A stretch of DNA of 64,000 nucleotides, taken from contig NZ_JACIYP010000004.1 in assembly GCF_014359905.1 (NCBI RefSeq), forward strand, positions 51,166-115,165, in the 5' to 3' direction. Of this stretch, positions 29,647 through 43,003 are shown one piece after another. Within the stretch, counting starts at the first letter, position 1. Every line of letters begins with the position of its first letter. Position numbers and translations under genes: made by a program. The notes under the pieces are model-generated. The model was not told the DNA's origin, did not search any database, and worked only from the letters and a program-made list of their open reading frames with translations. The DNA comes from Hoeflea sp. (GTDB lineage: Bacteria; Pseudomonadota; Alphaproteobacteria; Rhizobiales; Rhizobiaceae).

Positions 29647-30329
29647 GCCTGTTGCAAGTGAGCCGCCTCGAAGCATTCTACGGCGCGTCGCAGGCGCTGT
29701 TCGGCGTCGATCTGGAAATCGCCCAGGGCGAACTGGTGGCGCTGATGGGCCGCAACGGCATGGGCAAGACCACCACCGTGCGCGCCATCACGCGCATGCT
29801 GAAAACCACGCGCGGCGAGATCCGCTTTGACGGCCAGGATCTGTCGGTGCTGCCGTCGTTCCGCGCCGCACGGCTTGGCATCGGTCTCGCGCCGGAGGGC
29901 AGGCGCTGTTTTGCGAGTCTCACGGTTGCGGAAAACCTGATGGCCTCGGCGCGGTCCGGACCCTGGACCCTGGAGAAGGCAACGGAGCTGTTTCCGCGTC
30001 TGGGGGAACGGCTGAGTCAGCCTGCGGCGACGCTTTCGGGCGGCGAACAGCAGATGCTGGCGATCGCCCGGGCGTTGCTGACCAATCCGCGGCTGCTCAT
30101 TCTCGACGAGGCGACCGAGGGGCTCGCGCCGGTGGTCCGCCACGAGATCTGGGCGGCGATTGCGCTTCTCAAGCAGCGCGGTCAATCGATCCTGGTGATC
30201 GACAAGGCCTTTTCCGAACTGCGCGCGGTGGCCGACCGCTGCGTCATCCTCGCCCGCGGCGAAAGCGTGTGGACCGGTACGCCGGCCGGCCTCACCCGCG
30301 AGATCGAAACCGAGTTTCTGGGCGTCTGA
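29643..30329 (+). CDS. HAAT-type ABC transporter ATPase 2 (LivF-like)
   Basis: A 228-residue ATP-binding subunit. Walker A GRNGMGKTT, signature LSGGEQQMLAIARAL, and Walker B LLILDEATEGLAP with the LivF-type Ala in place of the usual Pro. The switch position is IDKAFSEL, without the usual His (relatives have VEQN or similar), typical of the degenerate LivF H-loop. Last gene of the operon; it ends 18 bases before the convergent RND pump gene. Confidence 0.93.
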   Translation: MSLLQVSRLEAFYGASQALFGVDLEIAQGELVALMGRNGMGKTTTVRAITRMLKTTRGEIRFDGQDLSVLPSFRAARLGIGLAPEGRRCFASLTVAENLMASARSGPWTLEKATELFPRLGERLSQPAATLSGGEQQMLAIARALLTNPRLLILDEATEGLAPVVRHEIWAAIALLKQRGQSILVIDKAFSELRAVADRCVILARGESVWTGTPAGLTREIETEFLGV

Positions 30330-30347
30330 CGCCGACGCGGGTTGCCG

Positions 30348-33300
30348 CTACTCCGCCGCTTCCCGTGACACGACCAGAATTGGCGGCCTTGGCCCGGCCT
30401 GGCCTTCGAGGTCGGACAGGCGCTGGCGCAACGCGGCGATCTCCCCGGCATTTGCGCCGATCGCTGCGGTCATCGCCTCGGGCTCCAAGGTCTCGGGTTC
30501 TTCCTCGCTGGGGCCGATGAAGCGGCCGAAGATCCAGCTCAAAAGCCGCGACAGATCGTCCATGATCAGGAAGAAGGACGGCACCACGACAAGGCTGAGC
30601 ACGGTCGAGACGATGATGCCGCCGATCACCGCGATCGCCATAGGCGCGCGGAACGAGCCGCCTTCGCCGACGCCGAGCGCGCTCGGCAGCATGCCCGCAG
30701 ACATCGCGATCGAAGTCATCACGATCGGCCGCGCGCGTTTCTGACCGGCCTCGACCATGGCCTCGACGCGGTCGCGTCCCGAGCGGATCAGCTCGACGGC
30801 GAAATCCACCAGCAGGATGGCGTTCTTGGTGACGATCCCCATCAGCATCAGGATGCCGATCAGCACCGGCATGGACAGCGCGTTGTTGGTCAGGATCAGG
30901 CCGGCCGCCACGCCGCCAATGGCGAGCGGCAGCGAGAACAGGATGGTGAACGGCTGGATCACGTCCTTGAACAGTAGGATCAGCACGGTCAGCACCAGCA
31001 GAAGCCCCATCAGCATGGCGTTGAGGAAGCTGTCCATCAACTCGTTCTGGACCTCGGCATCGCCCGATTCGAGCACCTGCACGCCGGCGGGCAATTCGGT
31101 CGAGCTGACGACGGCGTTGAACCGGTCCTTGGCGGTGTCGAGCGCCACGCCGATCGGAAGGCTTGCGCCGATGGTGGCCTGACGCTCGCGGTTGAAGCGG
31201 TTGATGGTGGAGGGGCCCTGGGTGATGAAGACGTCGGCCACGGTCTTGAGCGGCACCACGGCGCCTTGCGCGGTCTGAATGCGCAGGTTTCCGATCCGGT
31301 CGATATCGGTCCGGTACACCGGATCGATCTGCACCCGGATCGGGATCTGGCGGTTGTCGAGCGAGATCTTGGCGAGTGCCGCATCGACGTCGCCGATGGT
31401 GGCGACCCGAACGGTTTCGGCAATCTGCGCCGTTGTCACGCCAAGCCGCGCGGCCTCGTCGAGCCGGGGGCGGATCTGCACCTCGGGACGGGGCAGGGAG
31501 CCCGACACGCTGACGCTCGACAGCACGGTTTCGGCCTTCAGCTTCGGCTCGAGGATCGCCACCGCGCGGTCAATGGCCGCGTCATCGGTGGAGATGACGT
31601 TGTAGCTCAGGTCCCGCTCGCCTCGGTCATTGAGCTTGTAGGCGCGGATGTCGGGAATGGCGGTCAGCTTGTCGAAGATCTCGGCCTCGATTTCACCCTG
31701 CGTGCGAACCCGGCCCAGGACCTCCATGCGCGGCAGCGAATCCGAGACGAAGGGAACCGCGCCGACCAGGCCGTTGACAACCTTCTTGAGGATCGAGTGC
31801 TCGATTTTTTCGAGCATGACCGAAACCGAGGCGCGGCGGATGTCGAGTTCGCCCTTGGGCGAGGTGCCGCCCAGGATGAAGACGCTTTCCACGCCCTCGA
31901 CGTCCTCGATGATGGCTTGCATGGCTTGCGTCGTGGAGTCGGTGTCGCTGAGCGTCGATCCCGGTGGAAGCTCGACGCTGATCGAGACGCGCGAGACGTC
32001 TTCCGGCGGCAGGAACGAGCCCGGCACCTGGGCCATGAAATAGACCGCGACCAGCAGCGAGCCGATGGCGGCAAGCAGCGTGGTGTAGCGCCAGCGCAGC
32101 GTCCTGGTGATGAACCAGGTGTAGCCGCGCATGACCCGACCGCCGCCCTCAGCCTCTTCATGGGCGTCGCTGTCGTGCATCAGATAGGCGGCCATCATCG
32201 GCGTGATCAATCGCGCGACCAGGAGCGAGAACATCACCGCCACGGCCACGGTCATGCCGAACTGGATGAAATATTGCCCCGGAATGCCCGGCATGAACGA
32301 CACCGGCACGAACACCGCAATGATGGTGAAGGTGGTGGCGATCACCGCCAGCCCGATTTCGTCGGCCGCCTCTACCGCGGCCCGATAAGGCGTCTTGCCC
32401 ATGCGGATATGGCGCGAGATGTTCTCCACCTCGACGATCGCGTCATCGACCAGGATGCCGGTCGCAAGCGTGATGGCGAGCAGGCTCACCAGGTTGAGCG
32501 AAAAGCCGAGCAGTTCCATCACATAGAAGGTCGGAATCGCCGACAGCGGCAGCGCGACGGCGGCAATCAGGGTTGCGCGCCAGTTCCTCAGGAACAGGAA
32601 CACCACCAGAACCGCGAGCAATGCGCCTTCGACCAGCGTGTGCAGCGCCGATTCATAGTTGCCGTAGGTGTAAAACACGGTGTCGTCGACAGGTATCAGT
32701 TCGACATTCGGGTAGTCTGCCCGGATCTCGTCCAGCGCCTCGGTCACCACTTCGGACACGGATATTTCGCTGGCGCCCTTGGAGCGGAATACCGCGAAGG
32801 CAACGACCTGGTCGCCATTGAAGCGCCCGAAGGATCGCAACTCCTCATAGGTGTCGTGGATGGCCCCCAGATCGCTCAGCCGGACAAAGCGTCCGTTGGG
32901 CAGCGCGATGGTGGTCTTGGCCAGCTCCCGGGCGTCCTCGGCGTCGCCAAGCGTCCGGATGGCTTGTTCGCGGTTGCCGATCTCGCCGCGTCCGCCGCCG
33001 AGATTGGCGTTGGTTGCCCTGATCTGCTGGTTCACATTGGCGGCGGTGATGCCATAGGAATCAAGCCGCGCCGGATCGAGCTCGATGCGGATTTCCCTGT
33101 CGGCGCCGCCATAGCGGTCGACCTTTCCGACCCCGGCCTGGCCCTGCAGCGCCCGCTTGACGGTGTCGTCGACAAACCACGAGGCTTCCTCCAGCGTCAT
33201 GTCGGGCGCGTTGACCGCAAAGGTCATGATCGCCTGGCCTTCGACATCGACGCGGGTGACAATGGGTTCCTCCACCGCTGCCGGCAGGTCGCCGCGCACC

Positions 33301-33641
33301 CGGTCAATGGCGTCCTTGACGTCCTGGACCGCCTGGTCGGTGGGAACTTCCATGCGGAAGATCACGGTGGTGGTGGAGATGCTGTCGGACACGGTGGAGG
33401 AAATGTCATCGACGCCGGTGATGCCCGCCACCGCATCCTCGATTTCCTTGGTGATCTGCGCTTCGAGTTCCGATGGCGCCGCACCCGATTGCGTCACGGT
33501 AATGGCCACGATCGGCACGTCGATATTGGGAAACCGCGTAATCGGCAGGGTGAGGAAGGATTGGATGCCGACAATCGTCAACAGCGCGAATGCCAGAATC
33601 GGCGCGATCGGATTGCGGATGGCCCAGGCGGAAAAGTTCAT
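30348..33641 (-). CDS. RND efflux pump inner-membrane transporter (HAE1 type)
   Basis: A 1097-residue proton-driven exporter of the AcrB/MexB class. TM1 is at about 10-30, two large periplasmic loops follow TM1 and TM7, and there are twelve membrane segments in all. The proton relay is intact: GILVDDAIVEVEN in TM4 carries the Asp pair and GIVTKNAILLVDF in TM10 the Lys. The last 70 residues form a soluble Glu/Ala-rich helical tail (PSEEEPETLEPEAM...IAALRQRLSDLEG), longer than in AcrB. The adaptor gene is 10 bases upstream and a TetR gene follows upstream of that. No outer-membrane TolC-type gene adjoins. Confidence 0.95.
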   Translation of the reverse strand: MNFSAWAIRNPIAPILAFALLTIVGIQSFLTLPITRFPNIDVPIVAITVTQSGAAPSELEAQITKEIEDAVAGITGVDDISSTVSDSISTTTVIFRMEVPTDQAVQDVKDAIDRVRGDLPAAVEEPIVTRVDVEGQAIMTFAVNAPDMTLEEASWFVDDTVKRALQGQAGVGKVDRYGGADREIRIELDPARLDSYGITAANVNQQIRATNANLGGGRGEIGNREQAIRTLGDAEDARELAKTTIALPNGRFVRLSDLGAIHDTYEELRSFGRFNGDQVVAFAVFRSKGASEISVSEVVTEALDEIRADYPNVELIPVDDTVFYTYGNYESALHTLVEGALLAVLVVFLFLRNWRATLIAAVALPLSAIPTFYVMELLGFSLNLVSLLAITLATGILVDDAIVEVENISRHIRMGKTPYRAAVEAADEIGLAVIATTFTIIAVFVPVSFMPGIPGQYFIQFGMTVAVAVMFSLLVARLITPMMAAYLMHDSDAHEEAEGGGRVMRGYTWFITRTLRWRYTTLLAAIGSLLVAVYFMAQVPGSFLPPEDVSRVSISVELPPGSTLSDTDSTTQAMQAIIEDVEGVESVFILGGTSPKGELDIRRASVSVMLEKIEHSILKKVVNGLVGAVPFVSDSLPRMEVLGRVRTQGEIEAEIFDKLTAIPDIRAYKLNDRGERDLSYNVISTDDAAIDRAVAILEPKLKAETVLSSVSVSGSLPRPEVQIRPRLDEAARLGVTTAQIAETVRVATIGDVDAALAKISLDNRQIPIRVQIDPVYRTDIDRIGNLRIQTAQGAVVPLKTVADVFITQGPSTINRFNRERQATIGASLPIGVALDTAKDRFNAVVSSTELPAGVQVLESGDAEVQNELMDSFLNAMLMGLLLVLTVLILLFKDVIQPFTILFSLPLAIGGVAAGLILTNNALSMPVLIGILMLMGIVTKNAILLVDFAVELIRSGRDRVEAMVEAGQKRARPIVMTSIAMSAGMLPSALGVGEGGSFRAPMAIAVIGGIIVSTVLSLVVVPSFFLIMDDLSRLLSWIFGRFIGPSEEEPETLEPEAMTAAIGANAGEIAALRQRLSDLEGQAGPRPPILVVSREAAE

Positions 33642-33651
33642 GGCGAGTGCC

Positions 33652-34866
33652 TCACTCGGTGATCGCGGCGACGGGGCCGCTGTCGGTTTCTTCCACCGGG
33701 CTGATCCGGTCGCCGTCGCGCACGAAGGCGCCTGCCTTGGCGACGATCAGATCCCCGGGCTCCAGTCCCTCGGTGATCTCCACCTTGCCGCCTTCGCGAA
33801 TACCGGTGGTGACCGCCGTCCGCTTGGCAATGCCGCCCTCGATCTTGAGAACGTCAGCGCCCTCTCGGCCCATATTGACCGATGTCATCGGCACGGTGAC
33901 CGCCTTGCGCTCAGCCACGATGATTTCCGCATCGGCAAACATGCCGGCGCGCAGGGTCGCGCCATCCCCGATCTCGATCCGGGCCAGGCCCAGGCGCGTC
34001 GTCGTGTTGAGCGTCGGCTCGATCAGCCGGACCGTTCCCTCGACCGCGTCCGGAGCGCCGATCAGGTGAATGCGCGCCGTCTGTCCCTCGGCGATCCGGT
34101 GCATGTCGGCTTCGGCGATGTCGGCCCGCATTTCCAGCTGGCCGTCCTTGATCATGGTGAACAGCGGACCGGAGGCCGCGCCGGCAATGGCGCCGACCCG
34201 CGCGCCGCGTGCCGTGATGACGCCCGCGACCGGCGCCTTGACTTCGGTGCGCGCCAGCCGCAGATCGACATCCTCGATCTGCGCATCGATCAGCGTGATG
34301 TCGGCTTCGGCGACCTTGATTGATTCCTCGACCGAGCGGATCCGGGCCAGCGCCGCAGTGGCCTGCGCCTCGGCCTGTTCCGCCTGGACGGTGGAATAGG
34401 TGCCCTGGTCCGCCAGTTGCCTGGCGCGTTCAGCCGTCTTGACCGTTTCCTGTGTCGTGGACTGGACTTCGGCCAGCTGGGCGCCAAGCTGGGCGATGGC
34501 CGCGAGCGCCTTGGCCCGGTTGGCGTCAAGCTGGCTGCGCTGCAGGATCAGCTGATCGTCGGACAGGGTGGCGAGCACCGCTCCGGCCTCGACCCAGTCG
34601 CCGATATCGGCCTCGAGGCTTTCGATCGCCAGGCCCTCGACCTGCGGCGCAACCAGCACTTCCTCGACCGCCATGATCATGCCGTTGGTGAGAACCCGGT
34701 CGGTGATGTCAGCCACGGTGGCCCGCTCGGCGATGATCGCCGGCGGCTGGGCGCCGCGGGCGGGAGCGGTTTCGGCCTCCTGTGCGGCGGCAGGCAGCAC
34801 GCCTGCGAAAACGAGCGGGGCCGTCAACAGGGGAACAGCAAGAGCAAGAGCGAAAAGAGGGCGCAT
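33652..34866 (-). CDS. RND efflux pump periplasmic adaptor (membrane fusion protein)
   Basis: A 404-residue HlyD/AcrA-type adaptor bridging the inner-membrane pump and an outer-membrane channel. Signal peptide about 1-28 (LFALALAVPLLTAPLVFAG...AAAQ). Lipoyl halves flank a helical hairpin of about residues 110-200 (LQRSQLDANRAKALAAIAQLGAQ...), followed by beta-barrel and membrane-proximal domains. There is no lipobox Cys. ATG 34866 is preceded only by a weak GGATCC; the frame upstream to 34989 does not look coding. It is co-transcribed with the pump. Confidence 0.94.
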   Translation of the reverse strand: MRPLFALALAVPLLTAPLVFAGVLPAAAQEAETAPARGAQPPAIIAERATVADITDRVLTNGMIMAVEEVLVAPQVEGLAIESLEADIGDWVEAGAVLATLSDDQLILQRSQLDANRAKALAAIAQLGAQLAEVQSTTQETVKTAERARQLADQGTYSTVQAEQAEAQATAALARIRSVEESIKVAEADITLIDAQIEDVDLRLARTEVKAPVAGVITARGARVGAIAGAASGPLFTMIKDGQLEMRADIAEADMHRIAEGQTARIHLIGAPDAVEGTVRLIEPTLNTTTRLGLARIEIGDGATLRAGMFADAEIIVAERKAVTVPMTSVNMGREGADVLKIEGGIAKRTAVTTGIREGGKVEITEGLEPGDLIVAKAGAFVRDGDRISPVEETDSGPVAAITE

Positions 34867-34877
34867 TGTGGATCCGG

Positions 34878-35501
34878 TCAAACGGCGGGCGGGGCGGGTG
34901 GAGCGAAGATCGTGTCGTGCAGGGTGGAAAGCACAAGCTCGCCAACCGCTGCCGACTGTAGGGGACTTATCGAATCGCGGGCGCAGCACTTGCGCTGGGC
35001 AAAGCCGTGAACCAGCAGCATGATGAATTGCGCCCGGGTTGCGAAGGTCTCGCGCGCGGGCGCGCTGTCATCGCCATGAATGCGGACGAGCGCATTGACG
35101 ATATTGGTGCGCACGGTTTCTTCCATGTCGCGCATCAGCGTGGCGATTTCGGGGCTCCGGAACGAGGCGGCCTGAACTTCGCCCCACAGGGCGGCGTCTT
35201 CCAAGGGCAGGGTTTCGATCCTGAGCCTGAGAAGCTGCATGAACACCGCGCCGGGATCAGCCGACGCCTTGATCGCATCGAACAGGCCTTCGATTTCCAT
35301 CATGTCGCGCTTGACCAGCGCGGTGATGATGGCGTCCTTGGACGGGAAGTAGCGGTAGAAATTTCCCACGCTCATCTGCGTGGCCTGGGCCAGGTCCTGC
35401 ATCGAGGCGCCGTCAAAACCGTTCAATGCAAACACGGATTTCGCCTTGTCGAGGATCTCCGAAACACGTTGGCTGGCGATGTCGGCCGTGGCATTGTCCA
35501 T
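34878..35501 (-). CDS. TetR family transcriptional repressor of the RND pump
   Basis: A 207-residue regulator. The N-terminal helix-turn-helix is at about 25-60 (DLAQATQMSVGNFYRYFPSKDAII); the rest is the all-helical ligand-binding domain, with a paired cysteine RKCCARD near residue 175. ATG 35501 is used; the frame upstream reads as non-coding. It is first in the same-strand unit TetR-adaptor-pump, 11 bases from the adaptor, and a 20-bp palindrome lies 100 bp upstream of it, consistent with autoregulation of the whole operon. Confidence 0.93.
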   Translation of the reverse strand: MDNATADIASQRVSEILDKAKSVFALNGFDGASMQDLAQATQMSVGNFYRYFPSKDAIITALVKRDMMEIEGLFDAIKASADPGAVFMQLLRLRIETLPLEDAALWGEVQAASFRSPEIATLMRDMEETVRTNIVNALVRIHGDDSAPARETFATRAQFIMLLVHGFAQRKCCARDSISPLQSAAVGELVLSTLHDTIFAPPAPPAV

Positions 35502-35600
35502 GGGACGGGTCCTTGAAAGAGCATTTCGGTACTGCCGGCAATCAATACACAGATGGCCGCAGCCCGGACCGCCGGGTACGATCTGTCGCATCGCAATATA

Positions 35601-35620
35601 ATGAATGAATATTCATTCAT
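35601..35620. promoter_or_regulatory. TetR operator palindrome
   Basis: ATGAATGAATATTCATTCAT is a perfect 20-bp palindrome in the promoter region of the TetR-RND operon. Size and symmetry fit a TetR dimer site. Binding by the adjacent regulator is inferred from position. Confidence 0.75.
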
Positions 35621-35822
35621 CAACCCTGGAGACAGAATCTCTCTGGCCGGCGCTCCATTCATGCAACCGAACACACGATGCCAGAAAGCATGGCGAGATT
35701 AACATGGTGCTTCTGTCGCGATGATTTCAGGGCAGAGCAGGAAAATCGCCATCCGCGCGACGGCGGCCACGGCTGCGCCATGGGCTCTGCGCGGCATGAT
35801 CAACGAGACGATGATGTGAGGA
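35621..35822. other. Gap between the TetR-RND operon and gcvP
   Basis: No gene on either strand is convincing; short frames here have no ribosome site and no domain. The stretch holds the upstream side of the TetR promoter and ends in the hairpin after gcvP. Confidence 0.4.
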
Positions 35823-35850
35823 GACCGGAGGCGGCGTTACGCCTCCGGTC
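35823..35850 (-). terminator. Hairpin after gcvP (probable end of gcvTHP transcript)
   Basis: GACCGGAGGCG (35823-35833), loop GCGTTA, CGCCTCCGGTC (35840-35850): a perfect 11-pair stem starting nine bases after the gcvP stop on the minus strand. There is no T run, so it may stabilise the 3' end or need Rho. Confidence 0.5.
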
Positions 35851-35858
35851 CGTCCGGC

Positions 35859-38711
<2,853 letters not shown>

Positions 38712-38717
38712 GGGGTC

Positions 38718-39080
38718 TCAGCCAATCATCGCTTTGTAGGCGGGTTCGCTCATCAGTTCATCGGCGCTGCTTGCGTCATCAAGCTTGATCTTGAAGAACC
38801 AGCCTTCGCCGGTGGGATCGGAATTGACCAGCGACGGATCGTCCGCGATCGCCTGGTTGACCGCGATGATCTCGCCCGCCAGCGGGCAGTAGACATCGGA
38901 CGCAGCCTTGACCGATTCCACGGTCGCGGCCTCGCCGCCCTGGTCGAGCTTTGCGCCGACCTCGGGCAGTTCGACGAACACCAGGTCGCCCAGTTGTTCG
39001 GCGGCATGCTCGGTGATGCCGACGGTTGCGACATCGCCCTCGATCTTCAGCCATTCATGGTCTTCGGTGAATTTGAGCAT
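38718..39080 (-). CDS. gcvH: Glycine cleavage system H-protein
   Basis: A 120-residue lipoyl carrier that shuttles the aminomethyl and dihydrolipoyl intermediates between P-, T- and L-proteins. The lipoylated Lys58 is in [17 protein letters not shown] terminus [15 protein letters not shown] is typical. It lies between gcvT (20 bases upstream) and gcvP. Confidence 0.98.
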   Translation of the reverse strand: MLKFTEDHEWLKIEGDVATVGITEHAAEQLGDLVFVELPEVGAKLDQGGEAATVESVKAASDVYCPLAGEIIAVNQAIADDPSLVNSDPTGEGWFFKIKLDDASSADELMSEPAYKAMIG

Positions 39081-39100
39081 GGGGGTGTTCCTGTCTTGAC

Positions 39101-40240
<1,140 letters not shown>

Positions 40241-40315
40241 GCTGCAGTCTCCATCTCGGGTGCCGGGGTCAACCGCGCACGGGCCAATCGTCAAGCGTCA
40301 GACGCCTTCCATGGC

Positions 40316-40471
40316 CCCCTCTGTCCTTTTGCCTGAGATTGTTATCCCTTCGGCAGACGCGTGAACGCCATTCTCCAGAGTCCGTGATGTTCCGCTGGTC
40401 CTTTTGCCTGAGAGTTTCCGGGGCGGTTGCTCCTTCGGCACCGGATGAACCGGTTTCTCCCAACGGGACGC
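40316..40471 (-). promoter_or_regulatory. Tandem glycine riboswitch upstream of gcvT
   Basis: Two glycine aptamers on the minus strand. The first (about 40395-40471) contains GGGAGA, GCCGAAGGAGCAACC and CTCTCAGGCAAAAGGACC. The second (about 40316-40385) contains CTGGAGA, GCCGAAGGGATAACAA and ATCTCAGGCAAAAGGACAG. These are the conserved P1/P3 cores of the gcvT motif, arranged with a short linker. Glycine binding to such leaders turns on the glycine-cleavage genes. It ends about 75 bases before the gcvT start. Confidence 0.95.
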
Positions 40472-40636
40472 GACTACCTAGGACGAATCGCGGTGTTTGC
40501 GCAAGGGCCGCGGCGGCCAAACCAACAGGAAATGGTGCGCCGGAAGCGACGAGTCCTGCCGGATACGCCCCATGTTGATCAAGCCGCAATGTTGGACCAC
40601 ACTGCCGGTCATCATCCAGCCTGGAGAACGCTCATC

Positions 40637-41152
40637 ATGGCGAACAGGGACTACGTGCTGCTTATGGCGCGCTACAACATCTGGCAGAACCGGAACCTGA
40701 TCACGGCCGCAAGCGGTCTCGACCGGGCCGCACGGCAGGCCGAGCGAGGCGCCTTCTTCGGCTCCATCGAGAAGACATTCTCCCACCTGTTGTGGGGCGA
40801 CGGCATCTGGCTCAGCCGCTTCGAGGGCCGCGATCCGCCGGCAACCTACAAGTCAGCCTCCACGGCGCTGATCGAAACCTGGGAGACGTACCAGCAGGAC
40901 CGCGCCGCGCTTGACCGGCAGATCCTGGACTGGGCGCACCGGGTTTCCCCCGAATGGTTCGAAGGCGACCTGACCTGGTATTCAGGCATGAGCGGCCAGT
41001 CCGCCACCCGGCCCAAGAAGACGGTGGCGGTCCAGCTGTTCAACCACCAGACCCACCACCGGGGCCAGATCCACGCCATGCTGACGGCTGCGGGTGCAAG
41101 GCCGGATGCGACGGATCTGCAGGCGATGCCGGATGGGTTTTTGGAGATGTAG
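40637..41152 (+). CDS. DinB family protein
   Basis: A 171-residue four-helix-bundle protein of the DinB/YfiT superfamily. Putative metal ligands are His50 (FSHLLWGD) and His137 and His141 (FNHQTHHRGQIHAML), the usual triad. GGAG at 40623-40626 supports ATG 40637; upstream codons overlap the riboswitch on the other strand and are not coding. Some relatives are thiol-dependent transferases (bacillithiol or mycothiol S-transferases); with no thiol-biosynthesis context here the activity is unknown. Divergent from gcvT. Confidence 0.92.
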   Translation: MANRDYVLLMARYNIWQNRNLITAASGLDRAARQAERGAFFGSIEKTFSHLLWGDGIWLSRFEGRDPPATYKSASTALIETWETYQQDRAALDRQILDWAHRVSPEWFEGDLTWYSGMSGQSATRPKKTVAVQLFNHQTHHRGQIHAMLTAAGARPDATDLQAMPDGFLEM

Positions 41153-41266
41153 AGGAGAGCAACGTGTATTTTCCATTCTCGAACGCACAATGAGGATAGC
41201 GAGTTAGTGACTTCGAAGGGGTGATCAGTTAATAAATCGCAACCTTAAGTGTTCGGTTGCTCCACG

Positions 41267-42058
41267 ATGAAGTATGTTCCGCCTTCTATAAATGAAACGG
41301 CTTTCAATTGCCCCCATTGCGGTGCACTTGCGAAACAGTTTAGGCATTCGGTACGGGCAGACGTGAACGCCGAAAGTAACCCAACTCCAAATATCGTTAA
41401 AGATGAAGATGGGGTATTTTGGGAGTTCTCCCATATCGAGGACCGCAAATTGCGTGAAGAGCTTGTAAAGTGGGCGAAGAAAATGAAGGCAGGACGTCCG
41501 TTCTTCGAAGACGGAAAAGAGGGAAACTACAGCTTTCAGAATTTGTACAATGTTAATGTGGCGGAGTGCTACAATTGTAAGGACATCTCGATCTGGATTT
41601 TTGATCGATTGGTGTATCCACAGCGAGGCGAAGCACCGCAAGCCAATCCCGATTTGCCAGAAGACGTTCGTCGAGACTATGACGAGGCGAGCACCATTCT
41701 CGATCACTCGCCAAGAGGTGCCGCCGCGTTGATCCGTCTAGGAATTCAAAAGTTATGCAAGGAACTTGGGCAGCCGGGCGAAAACATCAACGCCGATATC
41801 AAGGCGCTTGTTGCGGGTGGACTCGATCCCCGGGTGCAAAAGGCACTAGACGCAGTGCGCGTGATCGGAAACAATGCTGTTCATCCCGGCCAAATAGACC
41901 TTCGCGATGACCGTGCGACAGCGGAAAGCCTCTTCCGGTTGATGAATCTGATCGCGGAAAAGTTGATTTCCGAACCCAAGCATGTAGACGAAGTTTACGC
42001 ATCGCTTCCCGCCGGTGCGCTTGACGCGATCGAAAAACGTGATGGGAAAACTAAATGA
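41267..42058 (+). CDS. DUF4145 domain protein, low-GC
   Basis: A 263-residue protein with a probable zinc-ribbon (CPHCG at about 15-19 and CYNC near 100) in the N-terminal half and a C-terminal DUF4145 domain, seen as the helical stretch with DHSPRGAAALIRLGIQKLCKELG and VIGNNAVHPGQIDL. DUF4145 occurs alone and as a module in restriction and other defence proteins. ATG 41267 is chosen; an in-frame GTG at 41249 would add six residues, and neither has a good ribosome site. Base composition and codon use are visibly poorer in GC than all neighbours, suggesting acquisition by transfer. No partner gene adjoins it. Confidence 0.82.
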   Translation: MKYVPPSINETAFNCPHCGALAKQFRHSVRADVNAESNPTPNIVKDEDGVFWEFSHIEDRKLREELVKWAKKMKAGRPFFEDGKEGNYSFQNLYNVNVAECYNCKDISIWIFDRLVYPQRGEAPQANPDLPEDVRRDYDEASTILDHSPRGAAALIRLGIQKLCKELGQPGENINADIKALVAGGLDPRVQKALDAVRVIGNNAVHPGQIDLRDDRATAESLFRLMNLIAEKLISEPKHVDEVYASLPAGALDAIEKRDGKTK

Positions 42059-42151
42059 GCTCGAAACTATTGTAGCGACGATCATCTTGATAATTGTGAG
42101 ATCGGCCCCGTTATTGGCAGGATAAGAAATCAAAGCCGGGCCGCCAAAACT

Positions 42152-43003
42152 CTACCCCCCAACCAATCTCCGCATCCGCATATCCCTGACCTGCCCCACC
42201 CCCAGCGCCACCACGAACAGCCCGGTCATCATCAGCACCATGGTCGGCGCCGGTTCGCTGTCGATGTGGTAGCTCAAGAAGATGCCGACGAGCGCCGAGA
42301 GCACCACGGAGCCGACGGCGATCGCGAGCATGCCGGCGAAGGTGCGGGCGACGAGGAAGGCGATGGCGCCGGGGGCGACGAGCAGGGCGATCGACAGGAT
42401 GATGCCGACGGCCTTGAGGCTGGCGACGATCATCAGTGCGATCGCGGTCAGCAGCCCGTAATGCAGCCAGCCGGTCCTGAGCCCGATGGCGCGGGCGTGC
42501 AGCCCGTCGAAGGCCTGGGCCACGAGATCGCGCCACTTGACCAGCAGGAACCCGCCGCAGAGTGCTGCAAGGGCTGCGGTCGCGGAAATGTCGGCCCAGC
42601 TCACGCCCAGCATGTCGCCGAACAGGATATGGTCGAGATGCAGGCTGGAGCGGACGCTCACATGCAGCACGATCCCAAGCCCGAACATGCCGGAGAACAC
42701 GATGCCCATCACCGTGTCCTCCTTCACCCGGCTGTTGGCGTTCAGCCAGCCGGTGGCGACCGCGCAGAACAGGCCGGCGATGAAGGCGCCGATCACCAGG
42801 GGAAGGCCCGCGATATAGGCCATCACGATGCCCGGCAGCACCGCGTGGCTCATGGCGTCGCCCAGCAGCGACCAGCCCTTGAGCACCATCAGCGAACTCA
42901 TCGCCGCCATCGGGATGGCGATCAGGAAGGTGATCAGGAACGCCTTCTGCATATAGGCGAAGTGGAACGGATCGAGGAAGAAGTCGAGCACGCCGTCCAT
43001 CAT
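42152..43003 (-). CDS. sitD: Manganese/iron ABC transporter permease 2
   Basis: A 283-residue inner-membrane permease of the ABC-3 (ZnuB/MntB/SitCD) family with about eight segments. The family motifs SLMVLKGWSLLGDAMSHAVLPG (near 40-60) and the AFDGLHARAIGLR loop near 165-180 are present. ATG 43003 overlaps the end of the preceding permease (ATGA). Last gene of the sitABCD operon. Confidence 0.92.
   Translation of the reverse strand: MMDGVLDFFLDPFHFAYMQKAFLITFLIAIPMAAMSSLMVLKGWSLLGDAMSHAVLPGIVMAYIAGLPLVIGAFIAGLFCAVATGWLNANSRVKEDTVMGIVFSGMFGLGIVLHVSVRSSLHLDHILFGDMLGVSWADISATAALAALCGGFLLVKWRDLVAQAFDGLHARAIGLRTGWLHYGLLTAIALMIVASLKAVGIILSIALLVAPGAIAFLVARTFAGMLAIAVGSVVLSALVGIFLSYHIDSEPAPTMVLMMTGLFVVALGVGQVRDMRMRRLVGG

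Noticed and set aside
31266..33662. Long frame opposite the RND pump gene
   Set aside because: His/Arg/Gly-rich shadow; the pump motifs on the other strand are decisive.
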